From Verticillium longisporum (lineage: Eukaryota > Ascomycota > Sordariomycetes > Glomerellales > Plectosphaerellaceae): a DNA stretch of 64,000 bases. Positions 44,222 to 56,620 of the stretch are shown piece by piece. Both the position numbers and the translations under genes were made by a program. Position 1 is the stretch's first letter; each line of letters opens with the position of its first letter. The DNA lies in contig JAETXT010000010.1 in NCBI GenBank assembly GCA_019188255.1, positions 186,001 through 250,000 on the forward strand, in the 5' to 3' direction. The notes below the pieces were generated by a model that did not search any database, was not told the DNA's origin, and worked only from the letters and a program-made list of their open reading frames with translations.

Positions 44222-44673
44222 CTGGCGTTGCTCTAAGGGGTACCTAGTATCTAGAGTCGGGGATGTAATTGAATAACGAGGTATTCGAGGCGACCGACCA
44301 TGGCTTTGTATCGTGATTATGCATGCTCGTCTTTGTATTCGCGGCGGATTCACAGAACTCCTGACGCGAGCATCTAATACCGCAAGATCATGGTCACGGC
44401 AGTGGCCATAGCAAAAGGTTGCCCTCTTTTCTTCTTCTTCTTCTTCTCCTTTGTTCTTCGTTGTGTTATTGCCTAAGGCAGTATCTACTCTATCGCCGCG
44501 GTCCGTGATCGTCCCCAACAAGTCTAGCCAGCTAATGTACCTCCGCGGTGGCGATGACTTTGAATAATTCCTGGTCGTCTGGCTCATCCAAGCTACGACT
44601 CGTCCAGTTCCGCCATCCTAGGCTACCCCATCCTGCTGTACCTACAACGCTTTGTTAACGCTTTCCTCCCTGG
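44222..44673. other. Convergent 3' spacer, FAD oxidase and los1
   Basis: 452 bases between tail-to-tail genes, with a TTC repeat near 44,430. Nothing else seen. Confidence 0.45.
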
Positions 44674-47600
44674 TCACCTCCAACTCTTCCATAACGCCAG
44701 CAGGTAGTTGGCAAACGTCTTCTTCTCCGTCGACGTCGTCATGGCCCTCAAGAACTCCGATCCATCGATACCTAGGTGGGGGAACAGCGAAGACTGCAGG
44801 TTCTGGATAAACATGTCCCCAGTCTTTGTATAGATGACCTGCTCCAGTGCGGCAATCTCCGTGAGGACCTGTTTGCTCTGTGCGTCCGTCACGGGTTTGA
44901 ACTGCGGGTCGCGGAGTATCTCCCAGCAGAGCGGGTGGAAGCGCTCAATCATGAAGCGGTCGAAGCCGGGGATAGTCGGGTTCGGCGAGCCTGTCGGCGC
45001 TGTGGGATTGGCCGAGATTGTGGCAATGTCAGGACCACCCCAGACGCCGACCATGCGCGTCAGCACGCCAATGGCCAGGCGGCTCGGACCCAGGTTGCCC
45101 TCTATGGTGCGGCCAAGGGAGATGACGGAAGTGATCATGGATTCGAAGAAAGCTTGGTTCGTCTCGCTGATAAACACGGACTCGAGGTTGTTGTTCATGA
45201 TAATTTGGAGGAATGACAGATACTCCCTGCGCAGTTCCCCGAGTTGAATCTCGTCATCGGTGCCATTGATGGGTTCTGAGAGGCCAGTGAAGATTCGCTG
45301 CAGCAGCGGGGTCAGCAGCATGTTCAGAACATCATAAATCTCCGTCTTGAAACCAAACACGACCTGGTCAAGAAGGCGCAGGAACATGGCCATCTCGTCC
45401 TTGGAAGAGCTCTGGCCGAGGAACCCTTCAATCCACTGGGGCAGCTGAGGCAGCACGGCAGCGCCCAGAACACCCAGAAGCTTGGAGAACGAGGAACGAC
45501 ACGCAGTGCGGATCTCGGCAGAGCTGTTGAGCTCCCGAAGCGCAATCAAGGTGGCTTCTGCCGCACGAGAAAACTCAGCAGACACAAGCTTGTCGGGCGG
45601 CGGGCGAGGGTGAGCCGCGGTGCTACCGGGAACCCAGTCAGAGAAGCCGTGGGCTAGAGTACCAAGGGCCATGATAACGTGATGAATCTGAAGAAGGGCC
45701 TGGGCGTCTCCAGACTTGGCCTTGGGCAGGTGATTCTCGATGTCGGTGAACAAGGGGTCCATCACCAGGCGAGCATACAGCGACTGCTTGTCTGCTGGAG
45801 TGGCTGCCGTCGAAGAGATGCATCCGATGGCCTCGAACAGGTAGAGCTGGCTCGTAAAGAGAGCATCGGCCGAGTGATCCGACTCGTCGGACGACATGTC
45901 ATCGTCAGCGTCATTTTCCGTCACTTCGGCCTTGATGGGGAGCAGATCGCCAATGGACTGAATAATCGTTTCAGCTACATTGCCGACCTGCGCTCGGAGA
46001 AACTTGACAAAGCGGTGGAACAGGTACCACGATCGTGTTTTGATGCGGACGTGGCTGTGATGAACTAATTGAACAAAGTTCTCCAACACGCGCGGGATGT
46101 ACTCCTGGTGAGCATCAAAGATCTGCCAGTATCGCACGCAGATCTCCATATACTGGAGCACAATGGCAGGATGAGAGAAGCTAGCAATGCCTGTGGACGA
46201 CAAGTTAGCCTGTGGGCTTGTCACCGACGACATGATATTGACGTACCGGACTCAACCATCTTCTTCATCATGATGGTTAGCCTCTCAGCTGCGGCTCCGG
46301 AAGGTTGGTTCTTCGAGCTCAACCCCTGGTTCGGCAAGGCAAGCTCGCCAAAGAGATACATCTCGTGCAGAGCCAGGTCGAGATCCCTCCAGTCCATCTG
46401 CTCGCCTCGCTGGTCCAGGGTCTGGAACGTCTCAACCACAAGATTGCTCAGCACGTCAATGTAGAGGATCTGGACACCAGCGGCGTCGGCCTTTTGCAGG
46501 CCGTGCAGTCGCTTGCGAAGCTCTTGAAACACGGCCTCATCCGTCTGCACGCCCACAGCAACACAATTGGAGGTTTCATCATAGCGCATCTTCCGGATAA
46601 TGGCATTGAGAATGGGCGGCAACATTTCAGAGTAGTTCTGCGGCAGTGTGCCGGCCTTGCGCAGAAGCGTGAGAAGGTCCGTGAGCGAGGGGATGACAGT
46701 AGAGCAGATCTCGTCGTATTCGTCCGAGAAGAAGCGGAGCAGGAAGGGCAGGAAATCGTGGAGATGTTGCTCGCCACGGCTGCGGGTCTGGCTATCGACC
46801 TGTCCGTCTTCAAGAACCCTGACAACATCAGTCATGACCGTGTTGACCAATTTGGCGATAGCCTCGGCGAGATCAGTATCGTATTGGGGCGTCGATTTCA
46901 GTTCGTTCAAGGGCGCGCTGGCGACAAGTTGGCCGACAATGTCCCGCAGGCTAAGGAACGAAAGGAGCTCCATCTTCTCGGGACCCTTCATTCTTTTCGC
47001 CACAATTTCAGTCAAAGCATCAATGGCTGCGTCGCGGACCTTGTCCTCGGTGCCGCCGGGGTTACTCCTTCCTACAACGGGAAGGATAAGGTTGAGCATT
47101 TCCTGGTTCACGACAAGACCAATGTCCATCCAGCTAACCCACTTGCCAATAACCCTCATGATAGTCTCGGTGATCTGGTCATTCTGACCAGCGTGGCGCA
47201 CCAGAAGATCCTTCCACGACTGAGCAATCTTCTGGACGTGACGATCCCTGAGCTGGTCCTTGAGATCGGTGTTGCGTTTGGCGTCGTTGCTGTTCCGGCT
47301 CAGCAGCATATCAGCAATCTCGTCATGTACGGACCCCAGGATTCGGAGGTAGAGGACAGTGCCGGAGATATTGTCCTGCTGAGAGCTGTTGGGCGAGTAG
47401 GTGAGCGCCAGGAAGTCGTCGATGAAGCTCTCCCAGCCGTCGGCATAGAGAAAAACAAAGAGATACGACAGAGTCTGAGCGAGCTTATTCTGCAGAGAGG
47501 GTGGGTCGACCTGGTCCTGACGATCCTGGCCGTAGACCTGGCGAACGTATTCGAGGAGGGTCTGCTTGAGGAACGAGAGGCTGGCGCTGTCGAGCCCCTG

Positions 47601-47986
47601 GGTGTGCACCGCATTGTTGACAATTTCCAAGCAGACCATGCGCACGACCTCGGAGGTCCTGGGCGTTCGGGCGAAGAGGTTGGCGCTGGCTTGCCAACCC
47701 TGGGGATCGGTTCGCAGCTGGTTAAGAAATTCGAAAGCCTGTCCCTTCAGAGCCTGGTCCGAAGTGGGGCTCCACGCGATTTCGACCGCATTCTCGATCT
47801 GTAGGGAGGCAATCTGTTAGCACTTGAAGTATCACTACTGAGTCTCTGCTGGCGAGTTGGAGGTGTCCTTGGAGCAGAGTCTAGTCTGCCGTGCCTTCAA
47901 AGAATACAGCAAGCGGCTGATGACGTTGGCGAGGCTAGCGAAGGAGAAGCTGATATAAACGCATGGAAACGTACCTGAGCCTCCAT
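44674..47986 (-). CDS. los1: Exportin-T / tRNA exportin Los1
   Basis: An importin-beta-family receptor that carries mature tRNA out of the nucleus with Ran-GTP. Three exons (introns 47799-47974 and 46191-46246) encode 1026 residues, the normal length. The first exon holds only MEAQ, then IENAVEIAWSPTSDQALKGQ begins the HEAT-like repeats. Family-typical blocks are VVRMVCLEIVNNAVHTQ, the exportin region QNKLAQTLSYLFVFLYADGW (about 100-120), WKDLLVRHAGQNDQITET, and the C-terminal GTLAHGFSDWVPG and RFMIERFHPLCWEIL. The whole chain is helical with no membrane segments. No lesion was found across three kilobases, in contrast to several neighbours. It links functionally to the tRNA-Phe gene and bdp1 in this window, but I see no sign of shared regulation. 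Confidence 0.95.
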
Positions 47987-50900
47987 ATTGAGATGCGTGT
48001 TGTGTTGCTGATGCGCGAAGAGCGGGATGAGGCGGGGGTGGGTCGCTGGTTGCTTTTGAAGCTGCTATTGACCTGGCAGCTGATGAAGCCGTGCATGCGG
48101 CATAGTTGACGAGAGGAAGCGACGAGGAAGCTACTCGAACGCCATTACAGGGTCGAGTCGAGGGGTTTGTTTTTCGTTTGGCTGGCTGTTGGAGGGGGGC
48201 AGGAGGGGTTCGGTTGGGAATTTGGGAGTCAGAGGCCCAGCTCGAGGTGGGCGGTGGTTGGTGGCGGGGTAAAGGGCAGGACGATGTTGAGGGCTGGACA
48301 AAGGATCAAAGTCGAGTGAGCGTGAGTGTGCGTAGAGTGCCTCGTCAGCGAAGAACAAGTAGAATAGCGATAACGTGTCGGGGGAATGGGTATCTTGGTC
48401 AGGCTTCCGGGTCTTCGTCATGCAGGTGATGTGCAGTGGAGGACAGGAGGGCCAGTTGATTTTCAAAAGTCGGAGCAGTCTCGTGCACAACACACAGAAT
48501 GTGGGGTCTTGGGAGTGCGGTGTGGAATCGCTATTGCCCAAAGCCCGTAGTGTCGTTATCGGTCGGCAAATCGTCGGGTTGGGGGTTGGGGGGGAAGCTG
48601 CCCCTCATAACAGTGCGGCGTGTGCAGGTCCTGTCGTACTGCACTGTCGTCGCGTCTCGATGGCTTCACAATGACACTCACTACACTTGCGCCCCTTATT
48701 ATCTACGAAGAACCATGAGCTTCCGCAAAGCATGATGACCAAATCCATGGTGACCAAATGGCTGGCATTGCCTAGTCTTTCTGCCAGCACAGCTTCCACC
48801 ATCTACTAAAAATCCTTTCTTCCCCAGCAAGGTCAAAAAGGGATCCCTCTTCTCACCGCTTCGTTGTACTGACTCTCCGCTTCCTCGAAGCGACCATTTG
48901 ACCCAGCACGCCTCGACAACAAACAAATCTTCGGGTTGTTGCTTGCGATCGTGGTTTCTCTAAGGCTGCAATCGGGCGAGGGCTATTGAAGGTCGACGGG
49001 CATCCCTCACCTGATTGCAGCCTTAAACACCCTTCTTGACCATGTGCCTCAATCTGCATCTCCTCCCGAGTGCATGGAAAGGGTACGGAGCCGGCACAGA
49101 ACAGCATTGCGGATCCGTCAATGTGCTCATCGCCAAGCTGCGGAATCGCTTCAGTGACAGGAACTGGACAGGGCAACGTGGCTTCGGCTCTTTGATGCAC
49201 CCACAGTGCTGACCATCCTGTCTCAGCTCCCTGGATGGGCGGTGAACTCGACATTGGTATCGAATGACCAGACCGGCCATTTGCAACGCCGCAACCGTCC
49301 TCCAGCAACCCATCGTGAGGCCCCTTCGTCGAATCCAGCCAGCTCGACTTTTCGACAACGTAGGTTTATTGGTCGCGGTCGATGCGACTTGACCATCGAC
49401 ACATGTGCTTCCAACTCGAATCCTCGTCATGCCCTTTGGTATCACAGATGTCCTGCCCTGTCGGCTCTTTCGGCCGTTTCGAGGCGGGCATGAAGCTCGG
49501 AATTTGCAGTGCACCGGCCAGCACGTCACCCTGGTCAGGGTGGTTGGCGACGAGGAACAATCGCCATCAGCATCGTGTTGCCTGGCATTTTGCTTCTGGC
49601 GAAACTCTACAAATGTAGTCAGCACAGGCCATCGCCATGATTTGAGAGGCTAATTCTGGACTGGTCGCGCCTCTGTATGGTCCGAGCTCTTCAGCAAGTT
49701 CGGTGTGCCGACTTCCATATGGCGACGGCAAAAGCGAGAAGAGAGATTCGAGTCACCATGCTTATTACCTGCACACCAGTGCGAGATGGGCGCACCCTCG
49801 TCGTTATCTACCCCAGTGCCTCCAGCCCGCCGAGGCCAGGTCGGTGAAAGCCCACAGCTGCAAGCCCCTGAGCCCGGCAGTCTTTTCGTCGGTTCTCCAC
49901 TGGACTTTCTTTGCTTGGCAACTTGGCTCCCGCAGCGTCCAGGGCAGTCAGACTTGGTCCGTCATCCTACCACGCTGTGCAGAGATGGGGCCGCAGTACC
50001 GTCAGACTTGGTCTCCTTTTGCGGGGAACACCAAATTGAGCCCTTCCGTTTGAAATTGTCCGAAATTGGAGTCTCGTATCGTCTGTGGGGAGCTGTCTGG
50101 ACATAAACTGTTCACTTCTACTGGGAGCAGAATGAGCCGACCGTATCCAATAACAGATTTCCCCGTTTCCCCCTAGGTCTCTTCAATCTGCCACCAATCC
50201 AAGAGGACCGCCTCCCTCGATCGGACCCACGCTGCGAATCTCGATTTCGGCTGGGCAACGGGAGTGTGCTGGACCGAGTGCTGGAGGCCCATGCAAAGCT
50301 CGTCTCAAGAGCTTAACGTTATTGCGGTCGCTGTGCAATCGCTTGGTATTGCGACGTTGGAGTGGTACGCATACAGGGCCTGATGCGGGAGCAGAGCAGC
50401 CCCTTTTGCTGAGTGCTATGAAAGCACCCTTGCAAGCAGGATCCCGAGTCTGTGAGAAACAGTTGCGGAGAGGCCCGCGGATGGTAGACCTTCTAATGCC
50501 GACAAGGGCCACAGATGACGGGCCCGAGTCGTCCCACCTTCTTTCCATCGGCCACACAGACAATTAATGATCGCCAAGGAAAGGGCCCTCCACGCCGCTT
50601 GACGTTCATGCATGTTTGCTGTCACAATCAGAATTGACGTCATGATAGGGAGAGCTGAACAAGGCTGAGGCTGTGAAGACGATCTTCTGCGCCCTTTGCC
50701 AATGGTGAAACTGTCGGACTATGCGAGTGGGGAGGGCATAGCAAGGGATATCTGACTCGGAGAAGAGTAGTGTTGTTCCGAGGATGCGTTCACCGCTCTG
50801 TCATTGGCAAGTCATCAGTAGGTTAGCGAGACAACTGACGGTCGTGGCGGAAAGAAGACGGGGTGACGATTTCGCTGCGCAGAGGTTGGACGCCAGGCAC

Positions 50901-53125
50901 GAGGCATTGAAGAGGTGGAAAGGCTCGGATTCGGGGCGCTAAATGTGATGGTTCGTGACGGAGTGCAGTGGGCAACGGTCCAGAACACACAAGGCTACTT
51001 TTCGCTTGGACAGCGCCATGGCGCGTCGAGATTCGCTTCGATAACGTCCGTGGGATTTGCCGCCCGGCCTGTCTAGGTTGGCGGCACTGGCCTATTGCAC
51101 ATAATCTGCGGCTACCGGCCACGGGCCATGGTCCAGTCCACGGTCCACATTCCAGGGGAGAAGCGACAAACGGACAAGTACAGGGCGGCAACGTGCGCTG
51201 GTTTGACTGATCGCCTGGCGGAAGCTGAAGGCGCCGACGCGGCTCACAGAACTAAGTTGTGAGAAGATGGGGATCACGGCGCTATTTTCGAGAATTGGGA
51301 TTGCCTTGGGCGATCCCTCCGTATTCAGTAATGAAGTCTTCTAGATGGTGCCCATTCTGGAAGATAACGATGGCGACAGAATTAGGGAGGGGGGCCTCCA
51401 TGGCCATGTGGCCCTTGTCAGTATCGCCGAGCGTGTCTCTGTGGACAAATCGCCGGGAGAAGGAAGAAGAGAGGGAAAAGGGATGAACTGACGTTGGAGC
51501 GTCGATCCAGGGGTAGACGCTGGAACAATGCGACGCAGGCTGGCAGGCAAGGCAGGATTGCCATCAGACGGTCCTTCCCTTTGGAGGTCAGTTGTGGAGA
51601 TGGAGGAAGGACGCCGGTCTGTTCCTGCAGTAGCGCCGTTCCCCTTGTGCCTGCCATTCGGCCTTGTTTTGTGCAAGCACAACTGCCTCGCACGCACGGG
51701 GGGACCAGCTGAGCTTGCAGGGCAAGTTCGGCCCAGTTGTCGATACTGTCCTCATCTTTCGTCTTGGCCTCGACCCATCGAGCTCTACCCATCGAGCAAA
51801 CCCCCCCAAATCAATCGAAGGACGTTGAATTCCATTCCAGCGATGCCATGAATGCGGGTGGCAACGTGGCATACGGCATTCCGTTCAATCCTCTCCCTTC
51901 AGACAATGGCACTACCAGGGGAGCCTCAGGGGCCACATTCCGATCAAGTTCTCAACCTTATACCTTAAAATCAACGACCCTCGTACCTCTTGTTCGGCCT
52001 ACCTCAGGCTTGGTCATCGCCAGCCGGGCCAGGCCTCCTCTTGCTTGCAGCGACACATGGCGAGCGGCCTTATGCAGGCCACTCACCTCTCAGCCGGGCC
52101 GGCTTTTTTATGCATGACCAACGGGTCACCCCCCGCCAGGTCGCAAAACAACCAGAGCACGACGCTGCAGTGGACGGCACCCAATCGCCCCAGACAATCG
52201 AAAGGGAAGGTCGAGGTAGCGTCCTGGGACGATCAACATCAGCGGTCATACCCCTTCTAGCCGTCCTTGACTCGTCCCAATTTGCCTCACAACGACCTTC
52301 CCAGGCTTGCAAGGCTCCCCTGAAGCCCGAGCTTCGTCCCATCATGACTTCGCAGAGCCTGCAGAGCCGGTGCAGATACCTGTCTGGTCCTTTGGTGGTC
52401 ACGCCTGCGTGCGTTCTACGCCGACTCCAGACCGCTGGCCGGTTCCCGAACGGGGTCACCTTGTCTGGCCAGTGGCAGTGTAGGGGCAGCTGGTCAATTT
52501 CGAGTCGCGAGATGATCAACCACCAGAACCCAATCACCCAGCGATGACCGTACACGAATCGACGCCGATGGGGGACGACCAACGTCGATGGTCCCCCTCC
52601 ACGTTACGTATAAGCGCCTCAGAGGACAAACAGCAAAACCTTGGCCCAATGAGGACGAAAGGACGAGAACCGCCGCTTTCACTGAGGCAGTGTCTTCCCC
52701 CCCCCTCCCTCAGTTCCGTCTTGCCCGACTTGCCCGACTAGCCAGGAACCAGAACGGAGAGATCGACTTGGCCTAGCTGCTCCTCCCACCCCTGGCTCGT
52801 TCTGGTCCCCTCCACTTGCCGGGGTGTCACCCCTTGTGCCCCTTGTCCGCCCCTGTCTATCCCTGTCCCCCCTCGGCGGCGTGGGCTGTGGGTTCGAGCA
52901 TGGCGGGCATCAATTTGCTGAGGTGCCATCTCACCTCCACCAAACCCCTGGGTTAGCGTCAAAGAGTATGGAGGTCGCCAGGCGCGGTGTAATTTCCCGC
53001 TGGTTCTCACTGCAGAAACGCGAGGGTGGCGGCAGACAAACCGCGACGGCAGCAAGCCCCGCCCAACGGCGGCGAGGCGGAGATAGAGCGAGACTTGCTG
53101 GTAGAGAGCAATGGAGCGAGCTGGC
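47987..53125. other. Five-kilobase gene-poor spacer
   Basis: No frame shows protein-like composition or motifs. The longest (minus strand 49023-49625, about 200 residues) is Arg/Cys/Ser-rich without domains. The right part should be the promoter of the wall-protein gene. Confidence 0.45.
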
Positions 53126-53132
53126 TATTAAA
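53126..53132 (+). promoter_or_regulatory. Probable TATA element of the wall-protein gene
   Basis: TATTAAA, about 205 bases before the start codon. It is followed by a C/T-rich tract and two CCAAT-like sites (about 53,180-53,195), the usual layout of strongly expressed fungal genes. Confidence 0.45.
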
Positions 53133-53331
53133 GCGCAGCCCTCCTCTCCGATGCCTCTTCTTCTTCTTTTCCTTTCTCTTCAGCCAATCCAGCCCAATCA
53201 AACTCAAGCTTCCGCTTTTGACTCAACTTGACTTCGGTCGTCCATTCTTTAATCGAGCTTCCAGCTTACCACACTCGTTCTTAATAACAACCACCCTTTC
53301 GTCTCACGAAACCCCCACCAATACTATCAAA

Positions 53332-54315
53332 ATGCGTTTCGCCGCCCCCGCCGTTGCCTTCGCAGGCCTTGCCGTCGCCAGCTACTACGAGGCCCCCGCC
53401 GCCTCTGCCCCTTACGAGGCTCCCGCCGTCTCCTCGGCCCCCGCTGTCGTCTCCTCGGCCCCCGCCTACGAGTCTGTCTCTGCTCCCGCTCCCCTCGAGA
53501 CTGAGTACTCCACCAAGTACTTCACCGTCACCGACTGCCCCGACACGGTCACCGACTGCCCCGCGCACTCGACTGTCATCACCTCGTCGGTTGTCCCCCT
53601 GACCACCTCCACCATCTACGAGACCCGCGAGCACACCGTCACCAGCTGCCCTCCTACCGTCCCCAAGTGCCCCGCCGACTCCACCAAGGTCGTCACCGAG
53701 ACCATCGCCGTCTCCACGACCGTCTGCGAGGTCACCCCCACCGAGGTCTACCCCCAGCCTCCCCATGCCACCGAGACTGGCAGCAAGCCCGAGGAGCCTG
53801 AGCACGTTCCCACCAAGCCTGCCTACCCCGAGCAGCCTGAGCACCCCACCAAGCCCGCCTACCCCGAGCAGCCTGAGCACCCCACCAAGCCTGCTCAGCC
53901 CGAGCACCCCACCAAGCCCGCTTACCCTGAGGAGCCCTCCAAGCCCACCACTCCTGCTCACCCCGAGTACCCCGAGGTTCCCTCCAAGCCCGAGCAGCCC
54001 ACCAAGCCTGCTCACCCTGAGGAGCCCGTCTGCGTCCCCACCAAGTCCGTGAAGACCATCTCGACCTCGGTCACCACCGTCGTCCCCACCGTCATCTACG
54101 AGACCGTTGAGGTTCCCTGCCCTACTCCCTCTGCTCCCTCTGCCACCATCCCCGTCCACCCCCCCGCCGTCCCCACCTACCCCGCCGGCCACGGCAACCA
54201 GACGGTCCCTGCCGTTCCCACCGGCACCACCCCCGTTGGGGCCGGTGCTGCCGGTGTCTCCGGCTCCGTCTTCGTCGCGGCCTTCGCCGCCCTCGCCGCC
54301 TACGCTTTCGCTTAA
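53332..54315 (+). CDS. GPI-anchored Pro/Glu-rich cell wall protein
   Basis: A single exon encodes 327 residues. A signal peptide covers about 1-17 (MRFAAPAVAFAGLAVAS). An Ala/Pro/Ser stretch follows, then a Cys-containing domain with Thr/Ser-rich segments (YFTVTDCPDTVTDCPAHST, TSCPPTVPKCPADST and TTVCEV). About 100 residues of imperfect repeats built on TKPAYPEQPEHP come next, then a second Cys segment (EEPVCVPTKSV, VEVPCPTP). The C-terminus is a small-residue linker followed by a hydrophobic end (VFVAAFAALAAYAFA), typical of a GPI attachment signal. Codon use is strongly C-ending, suggesting very high expression. The likely role is structural or adhesive at the wall; the ligand is unknown. 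Repeat number may vary between strains. Confidence 0.85.
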   Translation: MRFAAPAVAFAGLAVASYYEAPAASAPYEAPAVSSAPAVVSSAPAYESVSAPAPLETEYSTKYFTVTDCPDTVTDCPAHSTVITSSVVPLTTSTIYETREHTVTSCPPTVPKCPADSTKVVTETIAVSTTVCEVTPTEVYPQPPHATETGSKPEEPEHVPTKPAYPEQPEHPTKPAYPEQPEHPTKPAQPEHPTKPAYPEEPSKPTTPAHPEYPEVPSKPEQPTKPAHPEEPVCVPTKSVKTISTSVTTVVPTVIYETVEVPCPTPSAPSATIPVHPPAVPTYPAGHGNQTVPAVPTGTTPVGAGAAGVSGSVFVAAFAALAAYAFA

Positions 54316-56220
54316 GCGTCTGTCTCTTCTGCACCGAGAAAAGACTGCCAGGAGGTAACGGGGAGTACTGGAGAAAAACGGGATTTCACGACATGACGGA
54401 GGTGTTCAGCTGGGAGTCTCAATGTATAAAGAGGAACGATTTGTCGTTGCTCCCTTCAATTTTCCTGGACTATAATTTAGCATCTTACGGCATGGCAAGA
54501 TATCGAACACAACACTATCACCCACAGACACTCTGTACCTAATTTTCTAATCTGTACCGCGTTGTCGTGATTAGTGTTTTTGGCACGGCACGACTAGGCA
54601 TTTTTTGAACGATGGTTTTGTGGAGAATTCGCTGCAACTATGTGACCTGCCATGTCCAAAGTGAGCCTAAATCGTGAAGCGACGAGCACGCAAACTTGGC
54701 GAGGAAAACAGCCTTTTTTTCCGGGGGGGCAGGGCGACCTTCCCCAGATTCTGGGGAGGCCAGGCCGATGGACGTTACAACGAAGGCAGAACGGCGGCGG
54801 GGGGTGGTCTGAACCTTGTGGTACATCTCATTTCCCACGGGTGGGGCTGAACTTTGCAGAACCAGAAGCTACCATGTAAGTACGTGCGCCATGGTTGAGA
54901 GTAGGCGGGGTGTCGCGCTGGCGCGGAGGCGGGAGATTGCGATCATTCTGTGCGAAACGACCGAGTGGTGGGGCGTGCCCTCGCTCTTGTGCGCCTTTTG
55001 CTGTTCGGGCTGTTCGGACTGTACGGCGCCTGGTGGGGCGTGCACAGCACATTTCATGTCTGCATAACGGACTGTGGCGGGCAAGGCGGGGGCTGATTTT
55101 GCAGTGAGGCTGTGTTTCACGGCGAGATGTGCAGAGACAGAGGGACCGGTTGTGTGACGATGGGCTCCTTGTGGACGACGACGCGTGTTTTGCTTGGTGT
55201 TTTTTTTTTTTTTTTTTTTTTTACGTTTTTGTTTCTGCGGATGTGTTTCGCTGATGGGCTGAGGGGTGGCGCGAGGCAAGGAGTGGGTGATGAGCGGGTG
55301 TCTCTGGTTATTTCGATAGCGCATGAGATGGATGGCTGTGGGCGGGATGTAGACTAGGACCTGCTGACCAGGAATCTTTGAGACTCGATCTGGGCTTCTC
55401 GGATTCATCTCGGGTTCCTGTCCTATTCAGGCGACCTTGGCGACCAAGCTGCCTTGAGCAACGGGAGGGTTCTCCGGTCGTGCCGTCTGAATTGATAGCA
55501 TGCTCTCACAACAGCCGCGAGGACTTGGTTATAGGTTTGCGGTCGTGGCTGGCGCCATCAGCGACTCGGAGGGCACTGCTGGTCAGGAGTAGCACTTCCT
55601 GATCTGCCTCCCTGTCGCAGACTGCCAGGTTTACGCAGCCGTGTCTGTGTGGTCGCGCGTGTCTAACTGATCAGCTTTGCCACGATGGGATTCGCCCTTC
55701 GCTCCTGATGCCAGTGCTGCGGAACAGCAGCCCACCACGGCGAAGCTGTGTTGTCAAGGGCCAACGCCCATTCAATAGTAGGTCACTGACCATTGTTCGA
55801 CGTCAGCTATGGACGAGGCACCTTAGCTGGGTGCCAAAATGTGAGTTTATCCATGCTGTTCGCTGGGAAGCATCTGCGGCTAACCCTTTGACAGGCCGTA
55901 GCAGTTTGCAAACTCATGAAATGAATGTCTTTTCAGAAAGCCACTCTTGGCGTGATTCATTCAATTCTGCGTCTCAAGACACGTTCGATCCCCTAGATAT
56001 TCTGGTGATGGTTCCTTTGCAGGCTGAAGCATCATCATGCATCGCATTGGCTCCAGCCCAGCAAAGCTCCCGAACAACCCAGGACGCCTCAGACTTGCAA
56101 AATCGGTTGGAGTGATTGATACCCGGCTAACCAGTATCACTGCAGGTTTTCTTGCTATTGAGAGGGCTTCACTGCTTATATAAACCCTAATCCAGTACTT
56201 CCGCTATGCTTGCGAGCTCT
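54316..56220. other. Spacer after the wall-protein gene
   Basis: It includes the AT-rich 3' untranslated region of the wall protein (to about 54,600) and a T-run at 55200-55222. No supported gene. Confidence 0.45.
55200..55222. repeat. Poly-T tract
   Basis: About 23 consecutive T in non-coding DNA; the length is likely unreliable. Confidence 0.8.
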
Positions 56221-56440
56221 GAATAGGTAGGGTATCTAATAAGTCTTATAATAGTTAATTCTTAATTAATTCTTATCTCCCTAAGTAACTACTACCTATA
56301 TAAGTTAGATAACGTTATACCTATCTGCTCTTAGCGATCACGTAAGCCGTAGTTTACGTACTCCTGAGAGCAGTGGATCCTAGATATTACTATCCTAACT
56401 ATAGAGTTCCCTAATATTAGTTCAATACTTGCCATGTTTT
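56221..56440. other. AT-rich, TpA-rich relic, possibly RIP-mutated
   Basis: An abrupt AT-rich island in an otherwise GC-rich window. The first 60 bases contain twelve TA dinucleotides. No coding frame or terminal repeats are visible. This is the composition expected of a repeat inactivated by repeat-induced point mutation, but no parent element can be named. Confidence 0.5.
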
Positions 56441-56620
56441 CTAATACCTCATGCCGTGAGTGTATGCTGTCGGTGATGGTACATCATGTAACGACTGGTG
56501 CAAGATCATATTAATGACTGCAGTTGAACGCTGGACAGTCTCGAAGACGCCTTTACGAGAGTCTTCGAATTGCCATTGTACTTCGCTTCAACACGTCGAT
56601 TCCAACCAGACACGAATATC

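Noticed and set aside
46305..47804. 499-residue open frame on the plus strand
   Set aside because: It is the complement of los1, whose minus-strand product matches the exportin family along its whole length.
49023..49625. 200-residue open frame on the minus strand
   Set aside because: Arg/Cys-rich composition with overlapping frames on the other strand; no recognisable homology.
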